Shown piece after piece: positions 1 through 9,636 of a stretch of 63,840 nucleotides of DNA. The stretch is from Lachnospiraceae bacterium (GTDB lineage Bacteria; Bacillota; Clostridia; Lachnospirales; Lachnospiraceae): positions 1 to 63,840 of the forward strand of contig JAFRWN010000158.1 in the NCBI GenBank assembly GCA_017437965.1, written 5' to 3'. A program made the position numbers and the translations under genes. The first letter of the stretch is position 1, and each line of letters starts with the position of its first letter. The notes under the pieces are model-generated. The model was not told where the DNA came from and did no database searches. It saw only the letters and a program-made list of their open reading frames with translations.

Positions 1-3000
1 GCACACGTCCGTCGGGGCTGGTGATTCCTTCGATTGCCCAGTAGGAACCGTTGACATTGTAGTCTTCATCCATTGTCGGATTGCCGTCGGGATCTGTGTA
101 CTGGGTTGCGATGCGGCCTTCCCTGTAAAGCTTCTCAAGCCACTCTTCGTTTGCTACGAAGCGGCCCTCGCCGTGTGATGCGGGTATGCAGTATACTCCG
201 CCGAGTGTTGCCTGTGAGAGCCAGGGTGTCTTGTTGGTAACGACCTTGGTGTAAACTGATTTGCTCACATGACGGCCGATATTGTTCATTGCAAGTGTCG
301 GTGAATCGGGTGTCTGCGGACGAACCTCGCCGTAAGGCACAAGACCGAGCTTGATGAGTGCCTGGAAACCGTTGCAGATACCGAGTGCAAGTCCGTCACG
401 GTTCTTAAGCAGATCGTTTACAGCATCCGAAAGCCTTGCGTTCTGGAATGCTGTTGCGATGAATTTTCCTGAACCGTCGGGCTCGTCACCTGCGGAGAAA
501 CCGCCGGGGAACATGATGATCTGGGCATCCTTTATTGCCTTTTCAAAGGCTTCGACGGTATCGCGGATGTTGGCTTCCGTCATGTTCTTGAATACTACGG
601 TCTGAACCTCTGCACCCGCACGCTCAAATGCTCTTGCGGAATCATATTCACAGTTGGTACCGGGGAATACCGGGATGAATACCTTCGGTTTTGCAATTTT
701 GTTCTTTGCGACATAAACAGTCTTTGCATCATAAAGGATTTCGGGTATTCTCGGATAATTGATGCTTCCGGGGCCGTCAAGCATGAACACGCCGGGCTCG
801 GGGCTTTCAAATTTAGGCTCCTTGATGCTTCCGGGTCTTATCCAGTTTGCAGCATAGCTCTGTTCAAGGGAATCAAGCTTATCCCACTCTTTTCCGATAG
901 CGGACTTTGAAGGGAATACGTTCTCGAGTGTGCCCATCCATGCGCCAAGCACTTCCTTGATCGTAAGGTCGATGCATGAGCCGTGGTTTCCGTCACACCA
1001 TTCAAACACAGCTTTTGGAAGCGTGTGGCCAACCTTTGTTGCAAAGCTTAAATTCTCAAGTATATCGTCTTCAGCGCCTACCGCAACCTCGGCAAGTATT
1101 GCACCGTATCTGGGTGCAAGCGCATCCTTAAGTGTCAGTTTCTTGCAGAGCTTTGCACCCACTCTGTTACCAAAGGCCATCTTTGAAACGGCCTCGATGA
1201 TACCCTTGCCGCCGAGTGCATAGGCGGAAAGTATCTTGCCTTCCTGCTCGAGCTCATGAATCCTGTCATACATCTTCATGCAGCCCTCGAAATCAGGCAG
1301 GTCATATTCATCCCTTGCAATCTCGAAAAGCACAAGGGTGGAATCGTTGTTCTTGAACTCAGGAGTAACGACATCCTGGGTTTTTGCGGTATCAACCGCG
1401 AAGGAAACAAGTGTAGGAGGCACGTCAATATCGTTGAAGGAACCGGACATGGAATCCTTGCCGCCGATTGAAGGAAGGCCGAGCCTTACCTGTGCCTCAT
1501 AGGCACCGAGAAGTGCCGACAGAGGAGTTCCCCAGCGTTTGGGATCAGCGCCAAGACGCTTGAAATATTCCTGGAAGGTAAATCTTATCTTCTTATAGTC
1601 TCCTCCCGCTGCCACGATCTTTGCAACAGAATCAAGCACTGCAAAGCTTGCGCCGTGATACGGTGACCAGCTTGAAAGATAAGGATCATAGCCGTAGCTC
1701 ATCATTGTAACGAGGTCGCACTCACCCTTAACGCCCGGAAGCTTTGCTATCATGCTCTGGGTAGGTGTGAGCTGGAAGATACCGCCGTAGGGCATCGTAA
1801 CGGTTGCGGCACCGATCGAGGAGTCGAACATTTCAACAAGGCCCTTCTTGCCGCAGGCGTTGAGGTCAGCCATTGCGGAAAGCCATGCTGCCTTACGTGC
1901 CTCGGGAGTATCTGATTTTTCTGCGATTTCGAAAGCTCCGTCCGAAGCCTTTCCTGCCTTAGCGGCAGCTTTCTTTACGCCGGCTGCGACATAGTCCGCA
2001 CCGGTCTTGAAGTAATTTTTATTTTCATCGGGCATTTCAACAACAGCGGTGGTCTCCTGATGTGCACCATTGGTGTCGAGGAATGCTCTTGAGATATCTA
2101 CAATTGTCTTGCCTCTCCACTTCATTACAAGGCGGGGGCTTTCAGTAACTGTTGCAACCGTAACTGCCTCAAGGTTTTCTTCCTCGGCAAAGTCAAGCAT
2201 AGCCTGAACATCCTTGGGGTCAACAACTATTGCCATTCTTTCCTGGGACTCGGAGATTGCAAGCTCGGTTCCGTCAAGTCCTGCATATTTCTTGGGTACG
2301 AGGTCAAGATTGATGTCAAGTCCCGCTGCCAGCTCGCCGATAGCAACCGAAACGCCGCCTGCACCGAAATCGTTGCACTTCTTGATCAGTGAAGAAACCT
2401 CGGGGCGTCTGAAAAGTCTCTGCAGCTTACGCTCGGTCGGAGGATTACCCTTCTGAACCTCGGCGCCGCAGGTATTAAGCGATTCCGTTGTATGTTTCTT
2501 GGATGAACCGGTTGCACCGCCGCAGCCGTCACGTCCCGTTCTTCCGCCCATGAGGATGATAACATCACCGGGATCGGAATTCTCACGTTTAACATTCTTT
2601 CTCGGAGCGGCACCCATAACGGCACCTATCTCCATTCTCTTTGCAACATAGTCCGGATGATAGATTTCATCGACAAGGCCGGTTGCAAGGCCGATCTGGT
2701 TGCCGTATGAGGAATAACCCTTTGCGGCACCGGTCGTAAGCTTTCTCTGGGGAAGCTTGCCCTCTAAAGTTTCTTTTAAGGACTTGGTGGGGTCTGCCGC
2801 ACCGGTCACACGCATTGCCTGGTAAACATAGCCACGGCCTGAAAGCGGATCGCGGATTGCACCGCCGAGACAGGTTGCAGCGCCACCGAAGGGCTCGATC
2901 TCGGTCGGATGGTTGTGGGTCTCGTTCTTGAAGAAGATCAGCCACTCCTCTGTGCTTTCAACACCGTCTGTAACGGTTGTTACGGGAACGATTATCGAGC

Positions 3001-3904
3001 AGGCGTTGATCTCGTCGGACACTTCCATGTCCTCGAGCTTGCCTTCTGCGCGGAGCTTTTTCATGCCCATGATGGCAAGATCCATAAGGCAGATGAACTT
3101 GTCGTTTCTGTCCTTATAGAGTATCTGATGTTCATTTTTGTAGTCATTGAAGGTTTTTTCGATGCGCGCCTTGTAGTAGCCTTCCTCGAACTTGACGTCG
3201 GTAAGCTCGGTTGAGAAGGTGGTATGACGGCAGTGATCGGACCAGTAGGTATCAAGCACCCTGATCTCGGTCATCGAAGGGTCACGCTTTTCGGTATTTT
3301 TATAATAATCCTGTATGAAGAGAAAATCCTTGTAGGTCATTGCAAGGTTAAGGGAATCATAGAGTGTTTTAGACTCTTTGTCTGCCATGTCCCTGAAGCC
3401 GTCGAAAATCTTTACATCCTCGGGAACGGCAAATTCCTGGATGAGAGTTGCGGGCTTTTCCTCGGGAGTTACCGATGAATCGACAGGGTTGATGCAGTAT
3501 GCCTTTACAGCCTCGATCTCGGAAGCGTCAAGCTCTCCCTCGAGCACATAGGTCGTTGCCGAACGAACGACAGGCTTTGCTGACTCGTTAAGGAGCTGTA
3601 TGCACTGCTCTGCGGAATCTGCTCTCTGGTCGAACTGACCGGGAAGATATGCAACCGAAAAAACCGTGCTTCCGGGCTTTACATTAATGTTTTCCTCAAA
3701 ATAATCATCCATCGGAGGCTCTGAGAAGACTGTGGTCAGGGCCTTTTTATAGGTCTCATCATCCACATTTTCAACATCATACCTCACAAGAACGCGGACA
3801 TTCTTAAGGGCGTTAAGGCCAAGGTAGCTCGCAAGCTCTCCCTTAAGTTCCTTTGCGCGTACGGCAAAGTCCGGTTTCTTCTCAACATACACTCTTTTTA
3901 CCAT
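1..3904 (-). CDS. purL: Phosphoribosylformylglycinamidine synthase, single-chain (3' end beyond left edge)
   Basis: Catalyses the fourth step of purine synthesis, making FGAM from FGAR, ATP and glutamine, in the cytosol. About 1301 codons are read from the ATG at 3904, preceded by AGGAGA. Visible in order: an N-terminal domain, the first synthetase lobe with FFKNETHNHPTEIEPFGGAA, the GGRTGRDGCGGAT loop, FGAGGVSVAIGELAAGLD, a second lobe with GLPSIGGKDSMSGSF, and a C-terminal class I glutaminase. The glutaminase nucleophile is the Cys of LGICNGFQAL and its His/Glu lie in PASHGEGRF, so the whole catalytic set is inside the window and only the extreme C-terminus is missing. The layout fits the Clostridium/Streptococcus-type long PurL rather than the three-subunit PurLQS. 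It lies 12 nt downstream of the nitroreductase and is probably co-transcribed. Confidence 0.96.
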   Translation of the reverse strand, partial: MVKRVYVEKKPDFAVRAKELKGELASYLGLNALKNVRVLVRYDVENVDDETYKKALTTVFSEPPMDDYFEENINVKPGSTVFSVAYLPGQFDQRADSAEQCIQLLNESAKPVVRSATTYVLEGELDASEIEAVKAYCINPVDSSVTPEEKPATLIQEFAVPEDVKIFDGFRDMADKESKTLYDSLNLAMTYKDFLFIQDYYKNTEKRDPSMTEIRVLDTYWSDHCRHTTFSTELTDVKFEEGYYKARIEKTFNDYKNEHQILYKDRNDKFICLMDLAIMGMKKLRAEGKLEDMEVSDEINACSIIVPVTTVTDGVESTEEWLIFFKNETHNHPTEIEPFGGAATCLGGAIRDPLSGRGYVYQAMRVTGAADPTKSLKETLEGKLPQRKLTTGAAKGYSSYGNQIGLATGLVDEIYHPDYVAKRMEIGAVMGAAPRKNVKRENSDPGDVIILMGGRTGRDGCGGATGSSKKHTTESLNTCGAEVQKGNPPTERKLQRLFRRPEVSSLIKKCNDFGAGGVSVAIGELAAGLDINLDLVPKKYAGLDGTELAISESQERMAIVVDPKDVQAMLDFAEEENLEAVTVATVTESPRLVMKWRGKTIVDISRAFLDTNGAHQETTAVVEMPDENKNYFKTGADYVAAGVKKAAAKAGKASDGAFEIAEKSDTPEARKAAWLSAMADLNACGKKGLVEMFDSSIGAATVTMPYGGIFQLTPTQSMIAKLPGVKGECDLVTMMSYGYDPYLSSWSPYHGASFAVLDSVAKIVAAGGDYKKIRFTFQEYFKRLGADPKRWGTPLSALLGAYEAQVRLGLPSIGGKDSMSGSFNDIDVPPTLVSFAVDTAKTQDVVTPEFKNNDSTLVLFEIARDEYDLPDFEGCMKMYDRIHELEQEGKILSAYALGGKGIIEAVSKMAFGNRVGAKLCKKLTLKDALAPRYGAILAEVAVGAEDDILENLSFATKVGHTLPKAVFEWCDGNHGSCIDLTIKEVLGAWMGTLENVFPSKSAIGKEWDKLDSLEQSYAANWIRPGSIKEPKFESPEPGVFMLDGPGSINYPRIPEILYDAKTVYVAKNKIAKPKVFIPVFPGTNCEYDSARAFERAGAEVQTVVFKNMTEANIRDTVEAFEKAIKDAQIIMFPGGFSAGDEPDGSGKFIATAFQNARLSDAVNDLLKNRDGLALGICNGFQALIKLGLVPYGEVRPQTPDSPTLAMNNIGRHVSKSVYTKVVTNKTPWLSQATLGGVYCIPASHGEGRFVANEEWLEKLYREGRIATQYTDPDGNPTMDEDYNVNGSYWAIEGITSPDGRV

Positions 3905-3916
3905 GGTTCTCTCCTT

Positions 3917-4444
3917 TTACAGTACAGTTACATTCTTATCCCTGTCGTACTCATGAGGCACTTTCTCCGTGTCTCTTCTTCCGACAGCGATTGCAATTTC
4001 AAATTTATACCCCTCGGGGATAGCAAGCTTTTCCCTGAAATAGTCTGCACGGTCCCCGTTAAGTGCTTCGTAGATGCAGCCGATGATCAGGCTTCCGAGT
4101 CCCATGCTCTCGGCAGCGAGGCTGATATTTTCAACAGCAATACCCGCATCCAGTGTTCCCCAGTGGAAGTCGGTATCTGCGCTTAAGAAAATAACGGTCG
4201 GCGCATTATAGTAGAAGTTAAAGCGCGGATTAAGTCCTCTGAAGGCATTCTTCTCGGCTTCAACCTCGGCAAGAATCGGATTATCCCTGTCAACGACAGT
4301 AAAATGAATCTCCTGTCGGTTGGCTGCGGTCGGTGCCTGAAGGCCTGCCGTAAGCAGCATATCCAGCTCTTCCTTCGTCAGCTTCTCATCCTTGTAAGCC
4401 CTTATCGAGCTTCTTTTCGCGATTGTCTGTAAAACCTCGTTCAT
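3917..4444 (-). CDS. Nitroreductase family FMN protein
   Basis: A 175-residue protein of the FMN-dependent nitroreductase fold. Near the N-terminus is RSSIRAYKDEKLTKEEL, the usual phosphate-binding Arg-Ser-Ser/Arg motif, followed by the APTAANRQ segment. The middle contains DAGIAVENISLAAESMGLGS, a typical dimer/FMN contact helix, and the C-terminal part has AIAVGRR. Family members reduce nitroaromatics, quinones or other acceptors with NAD(P)H; the substrate here cannot be told. It starts at an ATG after a GGAGGT site and ends 12 nt before purL. A TATAAT box lies 58 nt upstream. The link with purL is positional only. Confidence 0.88.
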   Translation of the reverse strand: MNEVLQTIAKRSSIRAYKDEKLTKEELDMLLTAGLQAPTAANRQEIHFTVVDRDNPILAEVEAEKNAFRGLNPRFNFYYNAPTVIFLSADTDFHWGTLDAGIAVENISLAAESMGLGSLIIGCIYEALNGDRADYFREKLAIPEGYKFEIAIAVGRRDTEKVPHEYDRDKNVTVL

Positions 4445-4501
4445 TATATCGACCTCCTTTGTCGTAAGCCTGCCATTACCCCATTACAATAACTCAGGTA
4501 C

Positions 4502-4507
4502 ATTATA
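4502..4507 (-). promoter_or_regulatory. Candidate -10 box for nitroreductase-purL
   Basis: A perfect TATAAT on the minus strand in the divergent gap. No good -35 hexamer is found at 16-18 nt; a TTGCCA lies 22 nt upstream, which is too far for a standard promoter. Confidence 0.35.
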
Positions 4508-4555
4508 TTTTACAGCAAAAACAGGTTTATGGCAAGACAAAAATTATTATATTAC

Positions 4556-4584
4556 TTGAATAATACAGGCAAATATGATAGAAT
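4556..4584 (+). promoter_or_regulatory. Sigma-A type promoter for the MraY-like gene
   Basis: TTGAAT at 4556-4561 and TAGAAT at 4579-4584 with a 17-nt spacer, 62 nt ahead of the ATG at 4646. Confidence 0.65.
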
Positions 4585-4645
4585 TCTTTCTTAGTGAATT
4601 ACGCACTGAAAATATCGGTATTAAACATAAAAGAGAGGACGCATA

Positions 4646-5755
4646 ATGCTCTATCAGATAGTAAAAGATAACTGCGAAAGCTGCGATCTGTTGAAGAACG
4701 CAAGGCTTTTAATGTTTTTGGGAATCATTTTTTCCTTCGCCGTAACTTTCATTGCGACGGGACTTTTGAAGAACAAGCTGCCTAGGGACGTCGGACGTGA
4801 CTTTGCCGTTGACGGTAAAAAATCCGCCGGAAAAGGACGTGGCGCAGGTGTGATCTTCGTACCGGCATTCATCATTTCGGTACTGATTTTCTTCCCACTG
4901 AATGCAGAGCTTGCAATATATCTTCTTATTCTTCTGCTCACCATGCTTTCGGGCTTCCTTGACGATGCTGCAAAGACCCCGTGGGGAGAATATAAGAAGG
5001 GTATCATCGATTTTGTGATCGCACTCGGCTGCGCGATCACCTATGTTCACTACAACGGTTCAAAGCTTACGATCATGCTGATCGACAAGTCTTTCACCTT
5101 GCCCGAATGGCTCTATGTGATACTTGCCGTCATTCTTATATGGGCGGCGATCAATGTTGTAAACTGCTCGGATGGTGTGGACGGACTTTCCGCATCGCTC
5201 GTGATAACCACGCTTATCGGATTCTTCGCATTTTTCAAGACCTTCTTTTCCGATGTCTCGGCAGCTTTCGGAGCCGGCGACATCAAGGACATCCTTAACG
5301 GAAGCATTGTAAACGCCTTTGACAAAGAGCCGACCGAGTTCGTAATGTCAACCGCCTTCATTTACAAAGGCCTTATACTCTCATTCATTTTCTGCCTTTT
5401 GGCTTACCTCTGGTACAATGCCAATCCTTCGATCTTAATGATGGGAGACGCAGGCTCCCGTGCCATGGGCATGTTTCTCGCAATCCTTGCCCTTAAGAGC
5501 GGCTGCCCTCTTCTCTTCATCCCGCTTGCCCTTGTCATCATACTTGACGGAGGCCTCGGTCTGATAAAGATAGTCTGCATACGTTTCCTTAAGATAAAGG
5601 GCTTCATGAAAAACATACGCACTCCCCTTCATGACCATGTCCGCAAAAACAAAGAGCCGGCTTGGTCGCCGACTCAGGTTGTTTTCAGATTTGTTATTTT
5701 ACATGCTGTGATCTGCCTGGCATATCTGGGACTCCTTGTTATGCTCAGAGCCTAG
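4646..5755 (+). CDS. MraY-family phospho-sugar:undecaprenyl-phosphate transferase
   Basis: A 369-residue polytopic membrane protein of the MraY/WecA superfamily, which moves a phospho-sugar from a UDP nucleotide onto undecaprenyl phosphate at the cytoplasmic face. Motifs: PRDVGRDFAVDGKKSAGKGRGAG (an MraY-like first loop), FLDDAAKTPWG (DDxxK motif), NCSDGVDGL (the NxxDGxDGL active-site motif), LMMGDAGSRAMG, and the late LHDHVRK loop in place of MraY's HHHFE. About ten hydrophobic segments alternate with these loops. It is longer than a typical MraY (about 320-360) and stands alone, not in a division/cell-wall cluster, so it may be a second MraY-like enzyme rather than the essential one. RBS GAGAGGAC precedes the ATG. 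Confidence 0.8.
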   Translation: MLYQIVKDNCESCDLLKNARLLMFLGIIFSFAVTFIATGLLKNKLPRDVGRDFAVDGKKSAGKGRGAGVIFVPAFIISVLIFFPLNAELAIYLLILLLTMLSGFLDDAAKTPWGEYKKGIIDFVIALGCAITYVHYNGSKLTIMLIDKSFTLPEWLYVILAVILIWAAINVVNCSDGVDGLSASLVITTLIGFFAFFKTFFSDVSAAFGAGDIKDILNGSIVNAFDKEPTEFVMSTAFIYKGLILSFIFCLLAYLWYNANPSILMMGDAGSRAMGMFLAILALKSGCPLLFIPLALVIILDGGLGLIKIVCIRFLKIKGFMKNIRTPLHDHVRKNKEPAWSPTQVVFRFVILHAVICLAYLGLLVMLRA

Positions 5756-5777
5756 GTACCGGCGTTAACAGAACGCT

Positions 5778-6149
5778 TTACAGCTCTGCGATCATTTCAA
5801 TTTCACAAAGCACATTCTTCGGCAAGGTCTTTACTGCAACGCAGGATCTTGCCGGTTTTTCTGTAAAGTACTCACCATATACCTGATTGAATGCCGCAAA
5901 ATCGCTCATTTCGGCAAGGAAACAGGTAGTCTTTACAACCTTCTCAAGTGAAGTGCCTGCCGCCTCGGCAACAGCCTTTAAATTCTCGCAGGCCTGCTTT
6001 GCCTGGGCCTCAATACCGCCTTCTACGATTTCGCCGGTTGCGGGAACAATCGGAATCTGACCCGAAGTAAACAGAAGGTTTCCCACCTTCATTGCCTGTG
6101 AATAAGGGCCGATAGCGGCCGGTGCATTATTTGTATGTACTTTTTCCAA
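5778..6149 (-). CDS. ridA: RidA/YjgF family enamine/imine deaminase
   Basis: A 123-residue cytosolic protein that hydrolyses reactive 2-aminoacrylate-type enamines from PLP enzymes. The family signature is complete: GPYSQA near residue 14, the substrate-binding Arg in PARSCVAV and the late Glu in CEIEMIAEL. The start codon is TTG at 6149, directly after the upstream gene's TAA. Its ribosome site AAGGAGG lies inside the last codons of that gene, so the two are translationally coupled. Confidence 0.93.
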   Translation of the reverse strand: MEKVHTNNAPAAIGPYSQAMKVGNLLFTSGQIPIVPATGEIVEGGIEAQAKQACENLKAVAEAAGTSLEKVVKTTCFLAEMSDFAAFNQVYGEYFTEKPARSCVAVKTLPKNVLCEIEMIAEL

Positions 6150-7052
6150 TTATTTATCCTCCTTCATTAAGCTTTCAAGCTCTTCAAGCTCTTTCCTTTT
6201 CTTATCTGCAAAGCTTGTAACCGACTGAACCTTAACAGCATTTACGTCCTCTTCTTCAGTTGCTTCAGTGGCTTCCTTTGCTTCTGCTGCTTCCTCTGTA
6301 ACAGTTTCTGCCTTATCATCCGCTGCCTTTACTTCAGCAGTTTCTTTCTTTTCTTCGCTTACGCACTTCTTAACCCTGCTTTCAAGTATTTCCTTTATTT
6401 CTTCGGCATAATCATTATCGGAAAGCTTTTCCTTAGATGCCGCAAAAATCCTTGAATCATTCTCATGGAACACGAAAAACCGGTCGGTTTCATAAATACC
6501 CGTCATTTCATCAAGCTTAACTTCTTCTTTTCTGCCGAGAGCATCAGTAACACATATCTTGTCGTCAAATAGCTCGAGTTCTGTCGAAAAGCCCTTGTTT
6601 ACAGGAAATTTTTCCCTGAGGCTTGCATTCCATGCGGACTTGGAAGCCGCATAATGAAGAGGCCTGCAAAGACATATAAATGCTATAAAAGCATAGCAAC
6701 CCATCAGTACCCACATACTCGGTGTAAAGCCCTTGTTGATTCCCGAAACCAGCATTACGGACAGACAGGCAAGCGCAAGCAATGCGCATATCAGTATCAG
6801 AAGATCAAAAGGCTCACCCTTTTTAAGAGTGTCGGGCGAGTTGTTGAAAACGCAGTTTCCTATTTCGTTTTTGCCCTTTTCATCCCATGCTATCGAAAGC
6901 CTCATACCTCTTTCATAGCTTTCTGCCGGTGCCTGGTCCTTTGAAGTCTCTCCCACAACATTTTCCGCCGTTTTTTCAGACTTTGCCTCCTCGGTCATGG
7001 CCTTGTTATCTATATCGGAAATATTTTCCTGTTCTCTTCTTTTCTTACTCAT
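6150..7052 (-). CDS. Two-TM membrane protein, YcxB-like domain with Glu/Ala-rich tail
   Basis: A 300-residue protein. An acidic N-terminal stretch (about residues 1-50) is followed by a short beta-rich part, two adjacent membrane helices (about 80-130), and a cytoplasmic segment around 145-215 resembling YcxB-like domains (alternating strands ending in GIYETDRFFVFHE). A long Lys/Glu/Ala low-complexity tail (about 225-300) includes ETAEVKAADDKAETVTEEAA. No catalytic motif is visible. It is coupled to ridA at its 3' end (TAA then TTG). The YcxB assignment is from memory of the fold pattern and is tentative. Confidence 0.6.
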   Translation of the reverse strand: MSKKRREQENISDIDNKAMTEEAKSEKTAENVVGETSKDQAPAESYERGMRLSIAWDEKGKNEIGNCVFNNSPDTLKKGEPFDLLILICALLALACLSVMLVSGINKGFTPSMWVLMGCYAFIAFICLCRPLHYAASKSAWNASLREKFPVNKGFSTELELFDDKICVTDALGRKEEVKLDEMTGIYETDRFFVFHENDSRIFAASKEKLSDNDYAEEIKEILESRVKKCVSEEKKETAEVKAADDKAETVTEEAAEAKEATEATEEEDVNAVKVQSVTSFADKKRKELEELESLMKEDK

Positions 7053-7096
7053 TGTTACCCTCGTATAATTTCATCAGAGCTAAGTCTGCCCTATAA

Positions 7097-7141
7097 TGAT
7101 ACCACAAAAGCGTGTGCAATACAAGAACAGAGTTAAAAAAT
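7097..7141. repeat. 45-nt intergenic repeat, copy 1
   Basis: Identical over 45 nt to 54074-54118. It lies between the EamA gene and the gene at 6150-7052, which is transcribed away from it. On the minus strand it carries TTGTAT and TATCAT hexamers 17 nt apart, so it may serve as the promoter of the 6150-7052/ridA pair. The same sequence recurs 47 kb away beside an IS remnant. Confidence 0.7.
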
Positions 7142-7162
7142 AAAAAGCTGTTAATTTATATG

Positions 7163-8011
7163 TCAAAGCACCGCCACAGCCACTCCCGCGATGATAACGC
7201 AGGCGCATACGAGCTTATAGACTATATTCTTTTCCTTGAATATCAGCTTGCCGCCGACAATCGTCACAATACAGCCGGTCTGCTTTATGAGGGTCATGAC
7301 CGTCACCCTGCTTTCCGGGATGCCGTTTGCAATGAAAAGACAGCGGTCGGCAATTACAAACATGATGCTTAATGCCCATACCCAGCCGTTTTTCACAAGG
7401 CTCTTCACATCAATTTTGGAACGTGTAAGAAAAATATAGGCAACATAGAAACCAAGAAGGAAAAGCATGTACCAGAACTGCAGCTCGCCCGAGCTTAAAT
7501 CTTTCATCAGCACCTTGTCCATAGTTCCGGACAGGGCGTTAAGAAACGCTGAAATAAAGACCATGAGAACGTAGTGTGGCTTCACATTTTCCTTTTTCTC
7601 ATCCTTCCTGCTGCCAAACGGCAGGGCAAAAAGGCCCGCACACACAAGGAGCATTCCTATTGCCTGAGGGATGGTAAGGACCTCTTTCAGCACTAAAAGT
7701 GCAAGAAGCATCGAAAACACAACCCTCGACATATCAAGGATTCCGACTATGCTGATCGGCATTTTCTTTATTGCCTTAAAGCCGCACATCCATGCCACAA
7801 AAATAATGAAGGACTTGAAAGCTATCGGAAGAAGCTTTCCTCTTTCAATTCCTATGGCCCCGCCTGCACTCGGCACAACCAGCAAAAAGGAAATCAGGGT
7901 ATAGAAAAACAGCACCTCTATGACAGTATTTTTGTCCAGTGCCTTCTTCTTTGCAATTTCCCTGCACCCCTTCAGAAGTCCATATACCAAAACCAATGAA
8001 ATCCAAAGCAT
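7163..8011 (-). CDS. EamA/DMT-family transporter
   Basis: A 282-residue integral membrane protein with about ten hydrophobic helices in two similar halves, the layout of drug/metabolite transporters. The first half contains FKAIKKMPISIVGILDMSRVVFS and ALLVLKEVLTIPQAIGMLLVCAGL, the typical end of an EamA repeat. The second ends LIKQTGCIVTIVGGKLIFKEKN. The substrate is unknown. It follows the GH113 gene after 40 nt on the same strand. The ribosome site before the ATG is weak. Confidence 0.82.
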   Translation of the reverse strand: MLWISLVLVYGLLKGCREIAKKKALDKNTVIEVLFFYTLISFLLVVPSAGGAIGIERGKLLPIAFKSFIIFVAWMCGFKAIKKMPISIVGILDMSRVVFSMLLALLVLKEVLTIPQAIGMLLVCAGLFALPFGSRKDEKKENVKPHYVLMVFISAFLNALSGTMDKVLMKDLSSGELQFWYMLFLLGFYVAYIFLTRSKIDVKSLVKNGWVWALSIMFVIADRCLFIANGIPESRVTVMTLIKQTGCIVTIVGGKLIFKEKNIVYKLVCACVIIAGVAVAVL

Positions 8012-8051
8012 TTTTTCTGTTACTCTCTCTTATACTGATTTGTAATCCCAA

Positions 8052-9044
8052 TCATTTACAGTAATATGCTTTAAGTACCTTTTCGGCCTTCTTTCCGAAA
8101 ATCGAAAAACCTGTGTCGTTCACCTTCATGTTATTTTCGCTTACCCTTACGCTCCAGTCCCACCAGAAGAAACCGCCGAAAAACTCTTCGTTTTCAAAGG
8201 TTTCGAGGCAGGTTTCATAGAACAGCGCCTGCTCATCCTCATCATAGGGCAGATGCTGCATGCGGAAATCCCAGGGCTGACATGCACAGCCTCTTGCCGA
8301 GCGGCAGCCGATTTCCATGAAAAGCACCTTTTTCCCGAAGTGCTCACTCCATCGCTTCATGTCCGCCTTTACCTCGGCCCATGATACAAGCATATCCTCT
8401 TTTGTAAGGTCCATTATGGGTTTCCAGCTGTCAGGGCCGGAATTTCCGTCCTTCTTGTGCATTCTGAAATATGCACTGGTTCCGAGATAATCAAGCTCAT
8501 CATACCATGCGGCATCGAACTCATGACCGTGGTTTGTATTATAGGTCAGAGGGCCATGATAAATCTTTCTTACTTCCGCGATCAGTTCCCTCCAGAGCTT
8601 TTCCTGCCTTTCCATGCCCAGCATCTCGCAGCCCAGGCAGAGCATTTCACAGCCTGAGAATTCTGCGATCTCGGCCATCCTTGTCATATAGCCCGTGTAT
8701 TCATAGAACCATTTTGCCCAGCTCCCCGCATCGTCCCAGAAATTGATCTCGGCACGCCATGCGCCGTCATTGCAGTTGATCATCGGCTTTAAACATACTT
8801 TGAGCCCGGATTCATGGGCAAAACGTATGAACTCTATGAGCTCGACATCGGTAACGTTTCTGTTGTAATTACTGCGGATTTCAAGACTGCGCTTATTTTC
8901 CACTCTCTGATCGACACAGAGGGCTATCCACTTTGTGCCGGTGTTTTTCAAAAGTTCAAGTGAGTGCTTAGCATAGTCTGCCTTAAGGTCTCCTCTTTTT
9001 GAACCGAAAGCAAAGCTGAAACCCTTGATTTCAAAGTTTTGCAT
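8052..9044 (-). CDS. GH113-like TIM-barrel glycoside hydrolase (beta-mannanase type)
   Basis: 330 residues forming a TIM-barrel glycosidase that resembles GH113 beta-mannanases. Candidate catalytic residues are Glu140 in LCLGCEMLG (acid/base) and Glu244 in VLFMEIGCRSA (nucleophile), the two positions expected for clan GH-A. Aromatics such as FFWWDWSVR close the barrel. There is no signal peptide, so it probably acts in the cytosol on imported manno-oligosaccharides. It overlaps the end of the DUF5662 gene by 14 nt and sits with GH5 and a DMT transporter, a small glycan-use cluster. The family is recalled from motif pattern, not searched. Confidence 0.75.
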   Translation of the reverse strand: MQNFEIKGFSFAFGSKRGDLKADYAKHSLELLKNTGTKWIALCVDQRVENKRSLEIRSNYNRNVTDVELIEFIRFAHESGLKVCLKPMINCNDGAWRAEINFWDDAGSWAKWFYEYTGYMTRMAEIAEFSGCEMLCLGCEMLGMERQEKLWRELIAEVRKIYHGPLTYNTNHGHEFDAAWYDELDYLGTSAYFRMHKKDGNSGPDSWKPIMDLTKEDMLVSWAEVKADMKRWSEHFGKKVLFMEIGCRSARGCACQPWDFRMQHLPYDEDEQALFYETCLETFENEEFFGGFFWWDWSVRVSENNMKVNDTGFSIFGKKAEKVLKAYYCK

Positions 9045-9615
9045 GTGTTTTTCTCCTTTTATCCTCTTTTAAAAGCCATCTCATATATGAAAAAAGCTTT
9101 TCTTCTCCCTCATCTGCAAGCAATGTCAGAAGCTTTTCCAGCTGCCTCATTGTTGTGGGGTGCATTAAATAATGATTCTTTCCTTTATTAAAATACTCCA
9201 GCGGCGAACGGTCGGTGTACTTTTCCTTCATGTAGGTCTTTGATGCCGCGATGCGGTCGCAGACCATCTCCACAAGGTATTTTATGGGCATTTTCATGCC
9301 GCACATCATACCCTCGGGATTTTTCACATCATAGTCGGTCCAGTATTCGAAATGATGCTTGTTCCTGCCCTTGTGATGAAGCCATGCAAGGCTTACACCG
9401 CTTTCAAGCCTCTCTGCAACATTCGGGCTCTTGTCACCCTGAAAATACTTAACGCCCTTTAGGAATTCAACCGGGCTGTATTTGGACAGGTCATGCATCA
9501 GCCCCTGACGGTAAAGCCCGGCCCTGAAGCAGTTTTTCATTACCTGTGCCTTGTGGGCGTTGATGGTTGACAGATGTCCTTTAAATCTTTCACAAAGAGT
9601 CATTTTGTTTTCCAT
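9031..9615 (-). CDS. DUF5662 family protein
   Basis: A 194-residue protein from the ATG at 9615 (a TTG seven codons upstream is possible, but the AAGGCAG site fits this ATG better). It has the pattern of the DUF5662 family often found near Firmicutes metabolic genes: QGLMHDLSKYSPVEF, then AWLHHKGRNKHHFEYWTDYD and CDRIAASKTYM. The clustered His/Asp residues look like a metal-binding helical domain reminiscent of HD proteins. No function is established. It overlaps the next gene (GH113) and so is translationally coupled to it. Confidence 0.75.
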   Translation of the reverse strand: MENKMTLCERFKGHLSTINAHKAQVMKNCFRAGLYRQGLMHDLSKYSPVEFLKGVKYFQGDKSPNVAERLESGVSLAWLHHKGRNKHHFEYWTDYDVKNPEGMMCGMKMPIKYLVEMVCDRIAASKTYMKEKYTDRSPLEYFNKGKNHYLMHPTTMRQLEKLLTLLADEGEEKLFSYMRWLLKEDKRRKTHAKL

Positions 9616-9636
9616 GGTGCTGCCTTTCATTAACAA

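Noticed and set aside
4445..4645. Purine riboswitch upstream of nitroreductase-purL
   Set aside because: I could not recognise the conserved three-way junction core; only promoter boxes are visible.
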